From the NCBI RefSeq assembly GCF_029784155.1, contig NC_073693.1:116969003-117033002 (forward strand): a stretch of 64,000 nucleotides of DNA, in the 5' to 3' direction. This DNA comes from Uranotaenia lowii. Its lineage: Eukaryota > Arthropoda > Insecta > Diptera > Culicidae. Under the pieces are notes generated by a model. That model had not been told where the DNA came from. It was given only the letters and a program-made list of their open reading frames with translations, and searched no databases. This document shows, one piece after another, positions 1 through 12,885 of the stretch (position 1 is the first letter of the stretch; each line of letters starts with the position of its first letter). A program made the translations under genes and the position numbers.

Positions 1-1065
1 TTTGTATTTTTCATTTTAAAGCACTTATGTCTTTGGCAAGTTTTTAGATTGTAAAAAATGTAGCAATTTTATTGGAGACGTCAACATCGTAGAAGCTAAC
101 CTAAAAAGTCAGAAGGGTTCAAAATAAAAAAAAAAAAATTATCAAAATTTTCAGTATTTTAACGATATTTTTTCAGGCCGAGCTTATTCAAGCAAGATAT
201 GTTTTAAAGAGTTTTGAGTCACTTAAAATCGAACAGTTTTGTGGAACATACTTATTAAAAATAATCAAACTGAAACGAGTTAGATCGGAAAAACTAAGAA
301 AAAATAGCTGTTTTTGAAAACCTATATCTTTCTAGTTCGGTTGAGTTCGGTTCATTTTTTGGTTGCATTTGAATCAGGCAGGTTTCAACGTTATAAAAAC
401 ATGGAGTTTGCAATGTTAAGTTGTTTATTTTGTATCTTTGTAAAAGATTAAAGTTAGTTATTTTAAAGGAATCTAGAGGAATTTTGTTTTTGCATTTAGA
501 ATTTATTTGTAATTTTTTTTAAAGCTAATAGCATACTTGTTTTGCTCCATTGGGCACATTTTTTTAGACCACTTGATCTTTTTAAGACACTTCGGCTTAG
601 AGATAAAGCTGGGGAATCAAATATTTCTTGTGATCAAGTATCCCCATTCTCCCTTAATATCAGTTTCAATTGTATTAAAGTTTACATTTGACTTTGGTTT
701 GCTAAAAAACTTCAGCTCTGGCAAAAATTGTGATGAAATAACGTAACAATCGTTGCAGAACCATTTTAAAAGAATAAAACCCGATCTAATACACTTAACA
801 GTGGATTGGAGGCTTTCTTACAGAGTGTAAATTATCTTTGGAAACATATGACACAATGATGGATACTTTATTTCTGAATTATGTGATTAATCTATAAAAA
901 AAGATTATGATTAAAGAAAATTGAAACCAAAAATTAATAAACTCAATATAAAAAAGGAAGGCCAGTACGTGTTTTGGAGGATAAGCGAACTGATATTCAA
1001 GAAGTTCATTTACTATCAAAATATTTTAAGCTGTTTAAGTTTGAAAGCCACATTTCTCGACGCTC
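1..1065. other. AT-rich non-coding stretch
   Basis: No convincing coding region, RNA gene or repeat boundary is visible here. Short open frames are AT-biased and have no recognisable domain. Homopolymer A and T runs are common, for example near 127-139. Confidence 0.6.
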
Positions 1066-1255
1066 ACTAGTGGTCAAGGGGTTAGCCTCCTAAACTTTCG
1101 TGATAGATGGCGTGGGATCGATTCTCGGCTGTTTGATGACCCTTTTTGTCAAATTTTCGATTGCCTCTGTAATTAATTCAGCGATTGTTGGCTACTGCTG
1201 CATAGCAAATGGCTACCGATTTTGAAGCCGACATAAGCATGATATAATGGAATAG
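1066..1255 (+). repeat. tRNA-derived SINE (putative)
   Basis: The head looks like a pol III tRNA gene. An A-box-like TGGTCAAGGGGTTAGC near 1070-1086 is followed about 45 bp later by a B-box-like GGGATCGATTCTC near 1118-1130. No full cloverleaf with an acceptor stem can be drawn, and the sequence runs on into about 120 bp of unrelated body. A SINE therefore fits better than a real tRNA gene. The 3' end is uncertain. Confidence 0.5.
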
Positions 1256-3676
1256 AAAAATTTTAAACAATTTTGTTTTTTTTTTGTTTTTAAGATATGA
1301 ACTACAGGAAAAAAAATCCAATTTTTGATACTAAATTCATCAAAACGTGAAAACTAGAATAGGAGTTAATGTGGTAAGAAGGTTTCAATGGAACAAACAA
1401 ATCCACGGACATATTCGTAACTTGTCGAGCTGAGTCGATTGGTACATATAAAGTGGGGTCTTGGACTTTTAATTAATGATCCCCAACTGACCGTTCGCTA
1501 TGCCTTCCTGGAAGAAAACCAAAAAGCATTATGTCACGCTGAGCATACTTCTATCTTCCCTAAGTACACAACCCCCAATAACATTACGTAAACTATGGAT
1601 GCCCCCTAGATAAAATCTTGAAAAAAAAATCGAAATTAATATTTTTTCCAGAATTCCGTCAAATTAAATCTGAGCTCAAAAAATTGTTCTCCATAAGTTT
1701 TTAGTTTTCTTTTTTTTCTAACTTTTTTATGTGATACTAGCTGATTTTGTAGGAATTTGTTTTCAACCATAAACATGTTAGTGAACGTGATTTGCATAGT
1801 GTTTCCGATGCAATTGTTAACAATATTAAAAATTCCAAAAGGGGTCATCCGATAATCTGAAAATATTTTTCATCGTTCCTGGTCCTGAGGAGCATTCATC
1901 CAAAATTCCAGCTATATAGCTCTTGAGACGGCTGAGCCTATCGAACACACACACACAAAGGAACTAAAATTTTATCTACTTTTTTTCAATAAACTTTCCA
2001 AAGCACCTTTTAAATTCTTTGCAAAATTAAAGTGGATTTTTTAGTATTTGCTCCAATTTTAGTCATTTTTAATAAACTACAGATGATTTTGATGTTTTTT
2101 TTAAATTCTTTATTCAAAAAAAAAATTAAGCTTTGAACGCTAATCCACGCATTGCTTATTAGTACACTTATTTATTTTTACACTGGTGGGGGATCTTGCC
2201 TTTTACTTTATAACTTGCTTATTTAAACTGATTTTTTTTTCTAAATTGAGCCTTACTAGCATTTTATTTGTTGGTAATTTGTTCAAAATTACTCCATGAT
2301 CACCACAAGCAGCACATCAACGCCTGGTTCCAACAGTCATTCTGCCGCGCCCGGTCTATAGACCTGATCTTTTTTGCCGGTCAACATGCTGAAAGTAAAA
2401 AAAATGTGTTTAAGTTAAATAATAATTTGAACATTCACAAAAATTAAACTTCCCATCAATAATAACAACATCACTTTGAACTTCAAGGAAAACTAATGGC
2501 TCCACAACTGGTTAGTGCTTGGTATGACGATAAAAAAAAGAGTGATAAAATGAATATGTTCATTACTTTTTCACAATACCGTTTCTTTCATTTTTTTTTA
2601 AAGAACATCGTATGAAAATTGCAGGAATTTCATAAAATACTTACGAAAAATTATTTTGGATGCATTAAGCGATTCAGAAGACGTGTTTTGTTAAATTTAT
2701 AATAATATTTCCTCTGAGTATAGTTTGGCATAGCTAATTTGAAATGTGTCTGGGAAAATAAAACTTACTATTAAAAAATTAACAGCGGCTAACTGAAGGT
2801 ACCTTTGAAAAGATATTCGATGTTATGTTTTTAAATATATATATTTTTAATTTCAAGCGTTTTCAACTGTTTTCTTAAAATTGTTAAATCAAATGATGAA
2901 AATAATTAAATCTTATAGTTTCTTTGCGAAGGCAATAAGATTGTTTGCAAAAACAAAACATGACTAAATGATAAAAGGATAGCTAGTAAAACCTGTTATT
3001 TTTAATTTATTTTCTTATTTGAAAAAAAAAAAAATATTGTCACTGTTTAATTATGATAAATATAATAAGACATAAGATTGGAGAAAATGATTCTTGAAAA
3101 CCTGTTGTTTTATAATGAACACTCGCAATAGTTAATTCAAAACCAACAATTTTTATTGCGTGATTTATTATGAGACTTCCTAACTTCTTCATTGTCAACT
3201 ATCTAATCCTTTATTTAAATTTTCCTGTTCTGACGAAAACTATTTGCGCCAAATGGAAGCATCATATTGTCGAAGTAGTAAGGCTATGATCATTTAGAAT
3301 CCAGGCAGTTACAAACGTGTGTATTTTAAAAAACTATTCATTTGATCGAAAAACTTTCTATGAAGTAAATGAAGGTGTTAAAATGATATTTAATGTAAAA
3401 ATGTAAAAAAAATAATTTATAGTTGATTACAAGAAATACTCTTACTTTATTATAAAATCCCATTTTTATCTTTATACACTTTTTTCAGTCATGTATTGAT
3501 CTATTATTTTTACCACAGAAGCAAAACCTTCGCATAATCAAGATATTTTACACAAATTCACCTAAAAAACCCAATTGGTCTGGTTCGAATCTTTTTATGA
3601 GTAGGCATATCGAGAATTTAATCGTTTACATTCGGTTTTAACAGAAATTTCTTTGTTCATCAGAACACATCTGTCA
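1256..3676. other. AT-rich non-coding stretch
   Basis: No coding region is recognised. It contains a short CA microsatellite near 1947-1957 and many A/T runs. Nothing else is supported. Confidence 0.6.
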
Positions 3677-3743
3677 TTTTTTTTTCCTTGTAGGGGAGAG
3701 CCCACTGCGACCAGTAGTTGATCTATTGTGGTAATACCCCGCG

Positions 3744-4822
3744 TTACTGTATGCTATCAGGCTCAACTGCACTATGGATTGAAGTGACAGTTGATTGCTG
3801 ACTAAGCATTTTATTCCAATCGGGTATGATATCAAAGATGTATGATATAACCTTCTTAGGGCTGATATGCAACCCTATGTCTTGTGCGCTTATTAACTTT
3901 GCCCCAAGTACACGCTCTCTCCTATTTAGGAGGGCGCAGCAGTTGCATAGAAGATGCTCTGCAGTTTCTTTTTCGAGCCTGCAGAACCGGCAGTCATCGT
4001 TTTGAATAATGTTTATCCGTTTGAGATGTTGTTTTGTTGGACAATGTCCGCTCAAGAGACCTGTGTAAGTACTTTACTCATGTTTACTTAGGTTCAACAT
4101 GTTTTTGGAGAGTCGTGCGCTTGGTTGCTACCTCTGCTGTTCTCCAATTGGAGACAATAGTGGTGCTTTCCCAGTTCTTGAGTTCCATATATTCAAGGCA
4201 CTCCTCGATACTCCGCAGAAAGGTTCAGGTCCAATTAACAGGCCCTGAGATCCTTCCCTAGCTAGCTGGTCTGCTTCTTCGTTCCCTAGTTCCCTTCGAT
4301 ACCGCAGTGGCCTGGAACCCAGAATAAAAATACTCTGTTCCGTATGGCCAGGTTTCTTAGTGCCACAATACACTCCCATACTAGCTTGGAGTAACATGTG
4401 AACGTACTAAGTGCCCGGAGAGTGGCCTGGCTGTCAGAGAATATATAGATATTTGTGTATCTGTATCCTCTTTTCAAACAGGCTAGAGTGCATTCTAGAA
4501 TTGCTTGAACTTCTGCTTGGAATACTGTTGGCAAGTTTCCCATAGGAATTGAGATCCTGAGTCTAGGTCCGAACACCCCTGCCCCAGTTCTATTATCCAT
4601 TTTTGATCCATCAGTAAAGAATTTTATCGATCTGGAAGGAACCGCTGGTCCACCTGACTCCCACACGTCCCTATCGTTGATAGTTACATTGTATGGTATG
4701 TCTAGATTGGAAACGGGTTCAATCCAGTCATCGTTCTTTACAATGAGTGAGTTAATTTTAAATATCTTCAGGATTTTCAGGTGTCCTGTAAGATCCCCCT
4801 CATAGAGAGTTTTGTAACTCAA
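3744..4822 (-). pseudogene. RNase H domain and C-terminal zinc tail of the I/LOA-like element
   Basis: The frame 4822-4286 has the RNase H signature 'FTDGSKMDNRTGAGVFG', then 'FQAEVQAILECTL' with the catalytic glutamate, 'IFSDSQATLRAL' and 'VPGHCGIEGN'. The last part continues in another frame (4397-4128, 'NEEADQLAREG'), showing a frameshift near 4290. A third piece (4055-3744) has a CX2C...H...C pattern (CRFCRLEKETAEHLLCNC), typical of the C-terminus of such elements. The catalytic residues are visible but the frame is broken. Confidence 0.75.
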
Positions 4823-6191
4823 TAAATTGATGTAGTGGCAGGATATTTAGTAGTGCATTCAGAGCCTCGTTTGATGTGCTTCGCATAGCGCCAGTTATAG
4901 CTAGGGTTGCTATTCTTCGAAGCTTCGCTAGTTTCTTCCGGGCCGTAGCTTGCACAGTTTTGGTCCACCACACTAAAGAAGCATACGTGATTTTGGGTCT
5001 TATTATAGCTGTAAATATCCAATGGATAATTTTCGGCCTTAGTCCCCATTTTTTCCCTACTCCTTTGAGGCAAACCCATAGAGCTATTGTAGCCTTGGCT
5101 ATTACATGCTCTATCTGCGGATTCCATGATAGCTTTGAATCTAGTATGATGCCTAAATATTTCACCTGTGATTCGAAGTTTAGCACTTCCTCGTCTAATG
5201 TTAGTGGTTTTAGTGCAGTTTTTCGTCTCGTAGTGAATGCTATCACAGTAGTTTTGGAAGGGTTAATGTTCAGTCCCTCTTCCCTGCACCAGAATAGTGC
5301 GTAGTTAAGTGCAGATTGCATTCTGTTTGACAACACATTCTCATATTTTCCCTGAACTATTATCACTACGTCGTCTGCAAAGCCAATAACTTCGAAACCC
5401 ATAGTCCACGATCAATGACCACAACAACGGTGATAGAAGCCCAACTTGGGGACAACCCTTTGTTGTAGTGGCTTTGATTGTAAGTCCTCCCAAACTTGCA
5501 TAGATGGTTCTATTTATAAGCATGCTACTAGTCCAGTTAACAATTGCCGAGTGGCATCCTCGTCTTTTCATAGCTGTTTCGATTGAACTGTGAGGTGCGT
5601 TGTCGAATGCTCCTTCAATGTCTAGAAAAGAAGCGAGTGCTATTTCTTTTGCCTCAAGGGTCTTTTCTAGTTTTTGTGTTAAAGTATGTAAGGCCGTAAC
5701 CGTTGACATACCTTTTTTGTAAGCAAACTGAAAATTGTTCAGCTTACTTGAGCTAAGATACTGCGATTTAATGTGCTCGTCAAGTATCTTCTCCATTATT
5801 TTCAAGATAATGGATGTCCGACTGATAGGTCTGGTTGGGTTTTATCGTTTTTCCCTGGTTTTGGGATGAAGATAACGCGCAACTTTCTCCAATGTGTGGG
5901 AATATGACAAAGTGTCATACTGGCTACGAACATCTCAACCAAGGCAGGTGTTACCATTTGTTTTGCTTGCTGTATTTGGATTGGTATAATCCCATCTTCA
6001 CCAGCAGCTTTGAATGGCTCGAATGTACTTATTGCCCAGTTAACCATTGACGGTGTAAAGATTGCGCGCGATTTGCGGAGAGCTTCATCACGTCTGACAT
6101 TCCGATTGGGTTGTTCAGCCGGAGGGTCCTTAATCTCTAAACCGATCTCTAAACCTCCACATCTGTCACATTGCGTAAAAATCGGTTGCAC
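4800..6191 (-). pseudogene. Reverse transcriptase region of the I/LOA-like element
   Basis: The pieces read through the RT motifs in order. 'PFKAAGEDGI' is the motif 1 region, 'FIPKPGKND' follows, and 'FLDIEGAFDNAPH' carries the first catalytic aspartate. 'GCPQVGLLSPLLWSLIVD' precedes 'GFADDVVII', the catalytic FADD box. The canonical GCPQGG reads GCPQVG here. At least two frameshifts split the region (near 5800 and 5400), so no single product can be made. In an intact element this domain copies the element RNA at a nicked chromosomal target. Confidence 0.8.
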
Positions 6192-6235
6192 AGATTGCGA
6201 TCTATGGAACAGCTCCCTATTAGTAATTTACTTGA

Positions 6236-7215
6236 TGTCTACTAGTCAGGCAACACTTTTTGCCTGCCGGAAAAGGAATTACTGCATATTTAAGGGGTAA
6301 ATTATCAATTATTTTCAATAACCTTAGTCTTTTTACCCATATTTGAGATCAAGGGTCCCACCGATGCTTGGTTTGAACTTCGTGAGCATCCTAGAATGGC
6401 TCATCATACTTCTTAACCATTTGGGCTAAAAAATAAATCAGAAAAAAATCAACAGTTCATGTTTTTTCAAGCCGACAATGAAGAATTTCCGAGGTGATTG
6501 TGCAAAATTATTTTTACCATGTCTTTTTGCATCTTAAATATCTCAAACACACGTTATCTTAAAAAATTGAAAAAAAAAATTGCAAGATAATCCTTTTCAT
6601 GACCAACACAACTCTGAATTTTGATATCTAAGCTTAGGTAACGTAGCTATCACCGAAATAAACCGTCCGGATACTAAATGATCTTAGCTTTATTGGTAGG
6701 GAGGATCACATTTGCTCTTATTGAATCGGTTTGATCTAACTGTTTGAAATTAACTGGCGTTAATATAATTAATGCACTACTGATCCTATAAATTACATGT
6801 TTAATTTAAACACTTTTAAATTTTCTGGTTGAATTATTATGCAAAACTTCATTTTCCCATACATTTTAGAGTGGCCCTTTGCTATACAGAAGTTTTACAA
6901 GCCATTATTTCTCTGCTTGTACCCCTTAATATAGATACATTTATCAAGATAACAAATAGTGCAAAATTTCACATTGATTGGACAACACTTAGAAGACCAT
7001 TAAACGCATAAAGATGAAAAATTAATAAAAAAAGTAAATCTTCCATTTAATTAATCATAGCTAACATAAGCATTACTTTTAAAATCATAAAACTCAACTG
7101 AATTGAATACGAGCATAGGAACAATTTTTCCAAGAATGACAAGTTATTTTGAATAAAGCGAAAAAAGTTATAGATCTTTTTGTTTCTATTTCCCGTACAG
7201 TACATATTGGGATTT
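6236..7215. other. AT-rich non-coding stretch
   Basis: No coding or repeat structure recognised. Confidence 0.55.
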
Positions 7216-7410
7216 ATTTTTTTTTTTTGTTTCGATTATAGCCGTTTTACCATCTTTATGGCATTCGCGACTTTATCAACGTTGCAGTTGGCGGATCGTT
7301 ATTGAAAAACTTATCCGGTACAACTGTGTTCGATGTTTACTCTTGGGCTCGAACTCGCGCACATCGGCTCAGGAGACAACAGACTTGCCAACTGAGCTAT
7401 ATCACAAGCC
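7216..7410 (-). repeat. tRNA-derived SINE, minus strand
   Basis: Read on the minus strand, it begins GGGCTTGTGATATAGCTCAG near 7410, giving an A box (TAGCTCAGTTGG). A B box (GAGTTCGAGCC) lies about 45 bp downstream. About 125 bp of body follows and it ends in a long A-run (plus-strand T-run at 7217-7230). A tRNA-like head, unrelated body and A-tail define a SINE. The 5' half resembles a normal tRNA, but the 3' acceptor strand is absent. Confidence 0.8.
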
Positions 7411-7680
7411 CATATTGGGATTTATGAAATATGAAATATACACCGCTTTTGCTCTGACGGACTCATATAGAAATTTTTTTTAACTTTATTTAATTAACAA
7501 ACCGAAGAAGTTTAAAAAACGGTTGACGGTCCCTACAAGATGTCACAATTTCAGTGTATGTATGTATCCTTTAACTTAGTTGCTTACTACCAACATTTTG
7601 ATTTTCGATTATGCCTTTGAGGATGGAAGAAAGTATAGAAAGTAAAGGATTGGAATTGATGGTGGAAAATTGTAGAAGAT

Positions 7681-8277
7681 TACCCAGTCAACAATATGAA
7701 AGGTATATCAAAAGATATACGGACATCTATGTTGACAAAAATTATCGTACAAGACGTTAGGAAAAAGCATATACCTACCAAAAGTGGAGGCCATATACGT
7801 ACATGTTTTGATCATTTTCTGATTTACGACTCGACAGCACTATATAAGATCGTAATACGATGTTTGATACAATTTGGTACTTTATGTTGCATTGATAATT
7901 TGTTGTAGGTTACTTTAAACAAGTCGATCTGTACAAATGAACGATTCCGGGCGAGTTGACATTAAGAATCAGACTATATACGAGGTGTGTAGAACTATTG
8001 TACGATTCGAATCAATCCGACGATCGATTGGCGATTTAAGTCACCCTTTATGCGAGGTTGTAGCAGTCTTATACGATGCTCATAGATTTTAACATCGATT
8101 GACGATTTCATCCAACACATCGTAACTTAGTCGTATTTTATTTGGCTTTAACATCTTCTACGATGAATGTGCAATATGGACGAATGTTTAGTGTACAAAA
8201 TTACGATTCCGATTTGAGTTGCGTATATGTACGAGTTTGGCGATGATTTCTTTTACGATTTCATGTTGGCTGGGTAG
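7681..8277. mobile_element. MITE-like element with TACCCAG termini
   Basis: The left end TACCCAGTCAACAATATGAA and the reverse complement of the right end CTACCCAGCCAACATGAAA form imperfect terminal inverted repeats of about 20 bp. The interior (about 600 bp) has no coding potential. It repeats motifs such as CGTACAA, TACGATTC and GACGATCGATTG in both orientations, as in foldback-type MITEs. No target duplication could be fixed with confidence. Confidence 0.55.
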
Positions 8278-9524
8278 GGTAAAGATTAGGAGGGATAATT
8301 TGAAATGATCCCACACCAGGTTGCCCACAATTGTGAAGACCATTTCCATTATTCAATTTTTTTTTTTCATTGAGGGTGGGTTGTTGTTTTATGTCTTCTT
8401 GATCACCAAGCTTCAGAGTAAAATTTGAGATGATTTTGGTTGATTCCTGTATAAGCGCAACGCGATTCAAATTTGTTTGGAAAAAGAAATTTCTGCGCAT
8501 TAAATAATCCAAAACAATTGACTTATCTTGAAATGTAGTTTGTCTTGAACTATTGGTTTTGCCATTTCTTAAACTGAATTTTTATTACCATCAAAAGGAT
8601 CTTAACCAAATATCATTTAAAGTTTTAAAGCAGGATACAAGATAAAGTTTTCGTTTTAAAAGGTGCTTGAGGAGTGTTAGGGAACTATCGATGTTACTTG
8701 GGAAGTCTTTCACGAAAAAATTTATAACCATTTCAAAATAAAATATCAGATTTAATTGAGAGTTTCAGTAGTTTTTCGATTTTATCACTGTTAGATTTTA
8801 TCAATACTCGCCAAATTCACGCTCGATTTTAGAAATCATTCAGAGACCATTTCCAGGACCTTAATTTTTGATCAAAAGCGTAGAGCGTCTTTGTTCGTGA
8901 TATTTTTATGGTTTATGTTATGGTATATAGGTATTCAATAATATGAAAATGCCATCGAACTGCTTACTTTAGCTGTATAATGTTTAAAATCGTCATCTGG
9001 ATTTTAAAAACACCTGTGTTAATTGACATAAGTGTTTTAACGTCACGCTAATGCTAGTGCTGTTATTTGTGCTTGGTTAGCCGCTCAAAATTCAAATAAA
9101 GATGTGGGTGAATTTAAGTGCTTTTGAATAGAGATAAGTGCCTCTGATTTCCTTGTTTAATTTGTTTATTTGAAAGGGTGGCGTGAGCAATCCTGATTGG
9201 ACAGCCTTTTGTATTGTCTAGATGGAGAATTTCGGGAGCTCAAAATGAAATTCTGCTAGCTTTGCCTTAAAATATGTGCACCCAAAATTCAGCCTCTGTG
9301 CCAATGGCGTGTAGTTAATTAAATAGCATCATTGGTACAAGAAGATAACGCGATCGGTGCTGATTCGATTTGCTCCCACCGGCATTAATCTCCCAAGTTA
9401 ACCGAATTGCGTATGTCTGAAAGAAACAAAATAAAAACGCTTTCACGTCCCTCCCTATCGCATCACAAGACGAAGAAGGTTAGAAATAAATACCGGCCAA
9501 CACCAGGCAGCCAGCGAACCGAGC
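8278..9524. other. Non-coding stretch
   Basis: No recognised gene. Base composition becomes less AT-rich after about 9300. Confidence 0.5.
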
Positions 9525-9800
9525 ACTGTGCGTGTGAATGTAGCAAAAGCAACAACAAAAACATCCTTCTAATTCAATCCATTCAATCCACCGGCAAACA
9601 ACCACGGCCGTGCTGTGCGTGTGTATGCAGTAAAAGCAACAAAAAAAAACATTCCTTCAATTCAATTCGCCGGCAAACAACCACGGCTAAGCTGTGCGTG
9701 TGTATGTAGCAAAAGCAAGAAGAATATATTCTTTCAATTCACCGGCAAACAAGCACCGGCCAAGCTGCCCGGCTTTAGCAGCTGTGTATATGTAGCGTGT
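9525..9800 (+). repeat. Imperfect tandem repeat, about 80-90 bp unit, 3-4 copies
   Basis: Units start with CTGTGCGTGTG(T/A)ATG at 9525, 9613, 9692 and a degenerate 9782. Each continues through GCAAAAGCAACAA, an A-run, TTCAATTCA and CCGGCAAACAACCACGG. Period lengths of 88, 79 and 90 reflect indels in the A-run and TTCAATTC segments. The small overlapping open frames here follow from the repeat and are not evidence of a gene. Confidence 0.75.
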
Positions 9801-10011
9801 GTATGTAATAGCAGGCAGTAAGCAAAGCACAGTTCTCATTCAATGGGTTTCCCGTTTCCTCCACTCCCGTTCCCTTTCCCGTTTCCATCGCAAGACAAAT
9901 GAATACCTTGGAAGGAGGCCAAACGCCGGGAAGCCACTGTCGTGCGTTTCTTTTGTGATTGATCGGTGGCAGAATGCCTATGACAAATATCCCTCTTCCT
10001 GCATGAAGCTC

Positions 10012-10150
10012 AAATAGTACACTGGTAAAGATGTCGGTCTGGCAAGACCATATGGTTGGTGATTTGAGTTCGATTCTCCCTACGGGCGCTGTGGTTTATA
10101 ATTTTATTTTCTTGTTTCTGGGATGAATTATCCAATAGGAACGAAATCCC
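10012..10150 (+). repeat. tRNA-derived SINE head
   Basis: An A-box-like TGGTAAAGATGTCGG near 10022 and a B-box GAGTTCGATTCTC near 10066 are spaced as in tRNA genes, with a CTGGCAAGACC anticodon-arm-like segment between them. The sequence continues into AT-rich body without a closing acceptor stem, so I call a SINE rather than a tRNA. Confidence 0.55.
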
Positions 10151-12007
10151 ATAAATGTTTTTCTTGTTTTGCTTGAATGTAGGGGAAAGGTTTCCTAAAT
10201 GGGTCTATCGGGTTAAATGACCCTACGCCTGTTTGATGAAATGGCTGACTAGACCAATGCATTTTGAGGGTGATACGCTTAGAACATAAGGCAAGAAAGA
10301 ATTTAATGAATTTACAAACTCAACAAAATTTAAAAAATTATACAAGGTTTTGATACTCTTTGATGTAATATTTCGACTTTTAAAAATTATACGTAAAGAA
10401 GCTTAAAACAAAAACTAGGATGGCTTTTGTTTCTTACTCAAATGAACTTAAGAAATAAAACATATTTCAGCTTTTGTGGAGGTTTAATAATGATTATATA
10501 GTGGAATAATAGATTGTTTTTGTATGCCCCCATCATGTTTGTAAAATGCCTCCATCCTAAAATAACAGGTTAAATAGAATAAATAAATGATTTTTATCAT
10601 TGAACCTTCAAATCTAAGCTCTGAATAAAATCTTAAGAGAGAATTGAAGATCTAAAAACAGATTTGTTAAAGTTTTTTCTCATGTATGAACTGCCTCCAT
10701 AGTATGGCAACCCTAATATTTGTTTTATTCCATAAAATTATTATATACAAAGATTTTTATAAAACTTCAGCTTTGTTTTACGGAAATTATTACTTTCTAG
10801 CAGTTTAATTGAAATTATAGGAAAATATTGCCCAAAAACAGAAATTTTGTTTAAAACATAAATAGGCGCATTTAGCCCGCACGGTTTGAGGTTTGGCATT
10901 TTAGACAACACTTATAATAAAATCGTTTTCTTAGAAACAGAAGAAAATTTTAACATGAAAATAACTCCAATGTATAGAAAACAGATGCATGCACCCGTGT
11001 ATATAGTTTTTGTACACATATTCGATGTGATATTTGATTAAATCAGTGTTCTGCTTAATAGGCGCATATAGCCCGCTCCTCCCCTAGTGGTCATGCATCA
11101 TTTTAGTTGGGAGCCGAGTCCTTATGCCAGTTACGGTTTTTCAAACATTTCATCTTCGGCACAGTGCACATTTCAGCGCATTATCGGCACAGAGATGTGC
11201 TAAATAGGCATTGGAATTTTGCAACCTTTTCTATGGGTGTGGATACCTAGAAAGAACTAAGATTTTTACATATGAAAAATAAAGCATTATCTTCCCCCTG
11301 AAGCAAATTTCGAGAAACACACTTTAAAAGTCTAAGTTAAGCATTTCCAAAATATTTTTCGAAAAAGTAAACTTATTGATTAATGAGGTGTGAATTTAGG
11401 AATCAAGGTGCGAAAATTAAAATATTGAAATTTAAAATTTGCAGCAGAACATTTTTTGATGCAATTTTCTTTAAACTCTTTTTTAAAGTCGACATAAGAG
11501 ATAATTACTGTTAAATTTCCATAAAAAAAAAATAATTCACTTTATTTAGATATAGACTATCAAATTGATATCTACATGGTTTTATTTCAAGAAAAAAATC
11601 TTAAAATGGTTATTGAGAAGAATAATTTGAACTAAAATCGGTGCTTTGTGTTCGGAATTCTTTGATATTTACATCTTATAATCAAAATCAATTGATAGAA
11701 AACGTTTCCACTACTGAAAACATTATAAATTATTGATTAAAGACAGTAAAAATATTTTTTTAAAATTTTATTTTTAGTTTCGAAAAACTACTGTATTTAA
11801 AAATGGCAGGTTCTTTTGGCTAGAACTTTCATAGAGATCATGAAGGCAAGGTAAAATTAAACATTCAGTACATCTCTAGCGATTTTTAGTGAAATATGTT
11901 GTTATCCCATACAAATTTCCATACAAAATTAAGGTGTTATAATGTAATAATTTGAAATTTTCACACAAAGCTTGCTGCGGTCTAGTCCTCACGTAGTTAA
12001 GGCACTT
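10151..12007. other. AT-rich non-coding stretch with a dispersed motif
   Basis: No gene. The segment 11041-11090 (GTGTTCTGCTTAATAGGCGC...) recurs in degraded form at 58440-58475, and AATAGGCGCATTTAGCCCGC occurs at 10860-10879. It is therefore part of a dispersed repeat with unknown ends. Confidence 0.45.
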
Positions 12008-12393
12008 GGCATACTTAGTTTGCCCAAAAAAGATCTAGACTAACATTTGAAAAGGGCCAAACTATTCATGCCAACTTTTTGCTCTAAAATTACAATTTGT
12101 ACACAAATGTGGTCTACGGGAGAGTTTAACCCTTCAAAGCTGTTCGCAAAATATACGTTTGCATTTTTTGGGATATTGAGTTTAAATTTTTGAAATGCAT
12201 TTTCTCAGTGTAGCACTTAAAAAAAAAGTTATTATACTTTTCTAAAAATTCAATCATCCAACTCTCTTACGAAACCGCATTTGTGTAGGAATTGTAATTT
12301 TCGAGCTATAAATATTTATAAAGTTTTTGCCTGAAAAATTTGGCCCTTTTTAAATGTTAGTCTAGAGAGTTTTTGGGAACCTGAGTTTGCCAT
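12008..12393. mobile_element. Foldback or MITE-like unit with about 115-130 bp arms
   Basis: The left arm (12008-12125) includes GATCTAGACTAACATTTGAA and AATTACAATTTGTACACAAATG. The right arm (12262-12393) is its diverged reverse complement, with CATTTGTGTAGGAATTGTAATTTT and TTAAATGTTAGTCTAGAG. About 135 bp lie between the arms. There is no coding capacity. The outer ends pair as GGCATACTTAGTTTGCCC against GGGAACCTGAGTTTGCC. Confidence 0.6.
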
Positions 12394-12654
12394 GTTGCTT
12401 TTCTAGGTAAGATCTATATGCTCATAAAGTTTGATTGAATTCTGAGAGAGTCATGTCAGATTCAAGTCGATTTGATGTGAATTTTGTCACTTACAGCGTA
12501 AAGGAGAAAAAAAAAATCTGAAACCACTCGATAGCAATGTAACAAATAGGTATTTATGGAAATTACTTCAAAATCAAATACATAGAAATTTTTTTCTATT
12601 CATGAAGTTTAACTTTAGTTTACATTTCAAAACCTGTAGGGTTTAGAATAAAGT

Positions 12655-12885
12655 TGTTCAGTGTGTATCCGGGCCGGACTTATCCGGGCATTTTTAAACC
12701 AAAACCTCCAAAATCCAGCACAATCCGGTCATTTGATAACCAAATTGCCGACCAAAAATCCGGGTTCTATCCGGGCGAATTTGATGAAAATGTAGGAATT
12801 GCTCATAAAAATTCTATTAAAAAGAACTTTAAAAAAATTCTTTCATTAAAAGTTTTCAACAGATCTCAAATCGTATTTGAGGCTT
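12655..12885 (-). repeat. Dispersed 'CCCGG' repeat, copy 1 (partial)
   Basis: Read on the minus strand this matches the repeats at 23488-23895 and 27052-27445. Recurring TATCCGGGC, TCCGGGTT and ATTTG(C)CCGG motifs alternate with AT-rich sequence, and the outer end is TATCCGGGCCGGAC. Open frames rich in 'YPG' and 'KPG' come from these motifs and are not supported as genes. Confidence 0.55.

Larger units (their letters stand above)
3677..6235 (-). mobile_element. I/LOA-like non-LTR retrotransposon, 5'-truncated and decayed
   Basis: A minus-strand non-LTR element whose reading frame is broken into about six overlapping pieces. In element order these are: the N-terminal half of the reverse transcriptase (6191-5802), the RT palm (5805-5341), the FADD catalytic region and thumb (5402-4800), an RNase H domain (4822-4286 and 4397-4128) and a C-terminal zinc-binding tail (4055-3744). 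The endonuclease region is missing, so the copy is 5'-truncated. An A-run on the minus strand (3677-3685) probably marks the 3' end. RT plus RNase H in a non-LTR element is typical of the I superfamily (I, LOA, Outcast and relatives). LOA versus I is my inference from motif texture. Confidence 0.75.

Noticed and set aside
4876..5304. 142-codon plus-strand frame across the I/LOA-like element
   Set aside because: Shadow of the minus-strand RT coding sequence.
7330..7410. Functional tRNA gene on the minus strand
   Set aside because: A and B boxes are present, but the acceptor stem does not close and a SINE body with an A-run follows.
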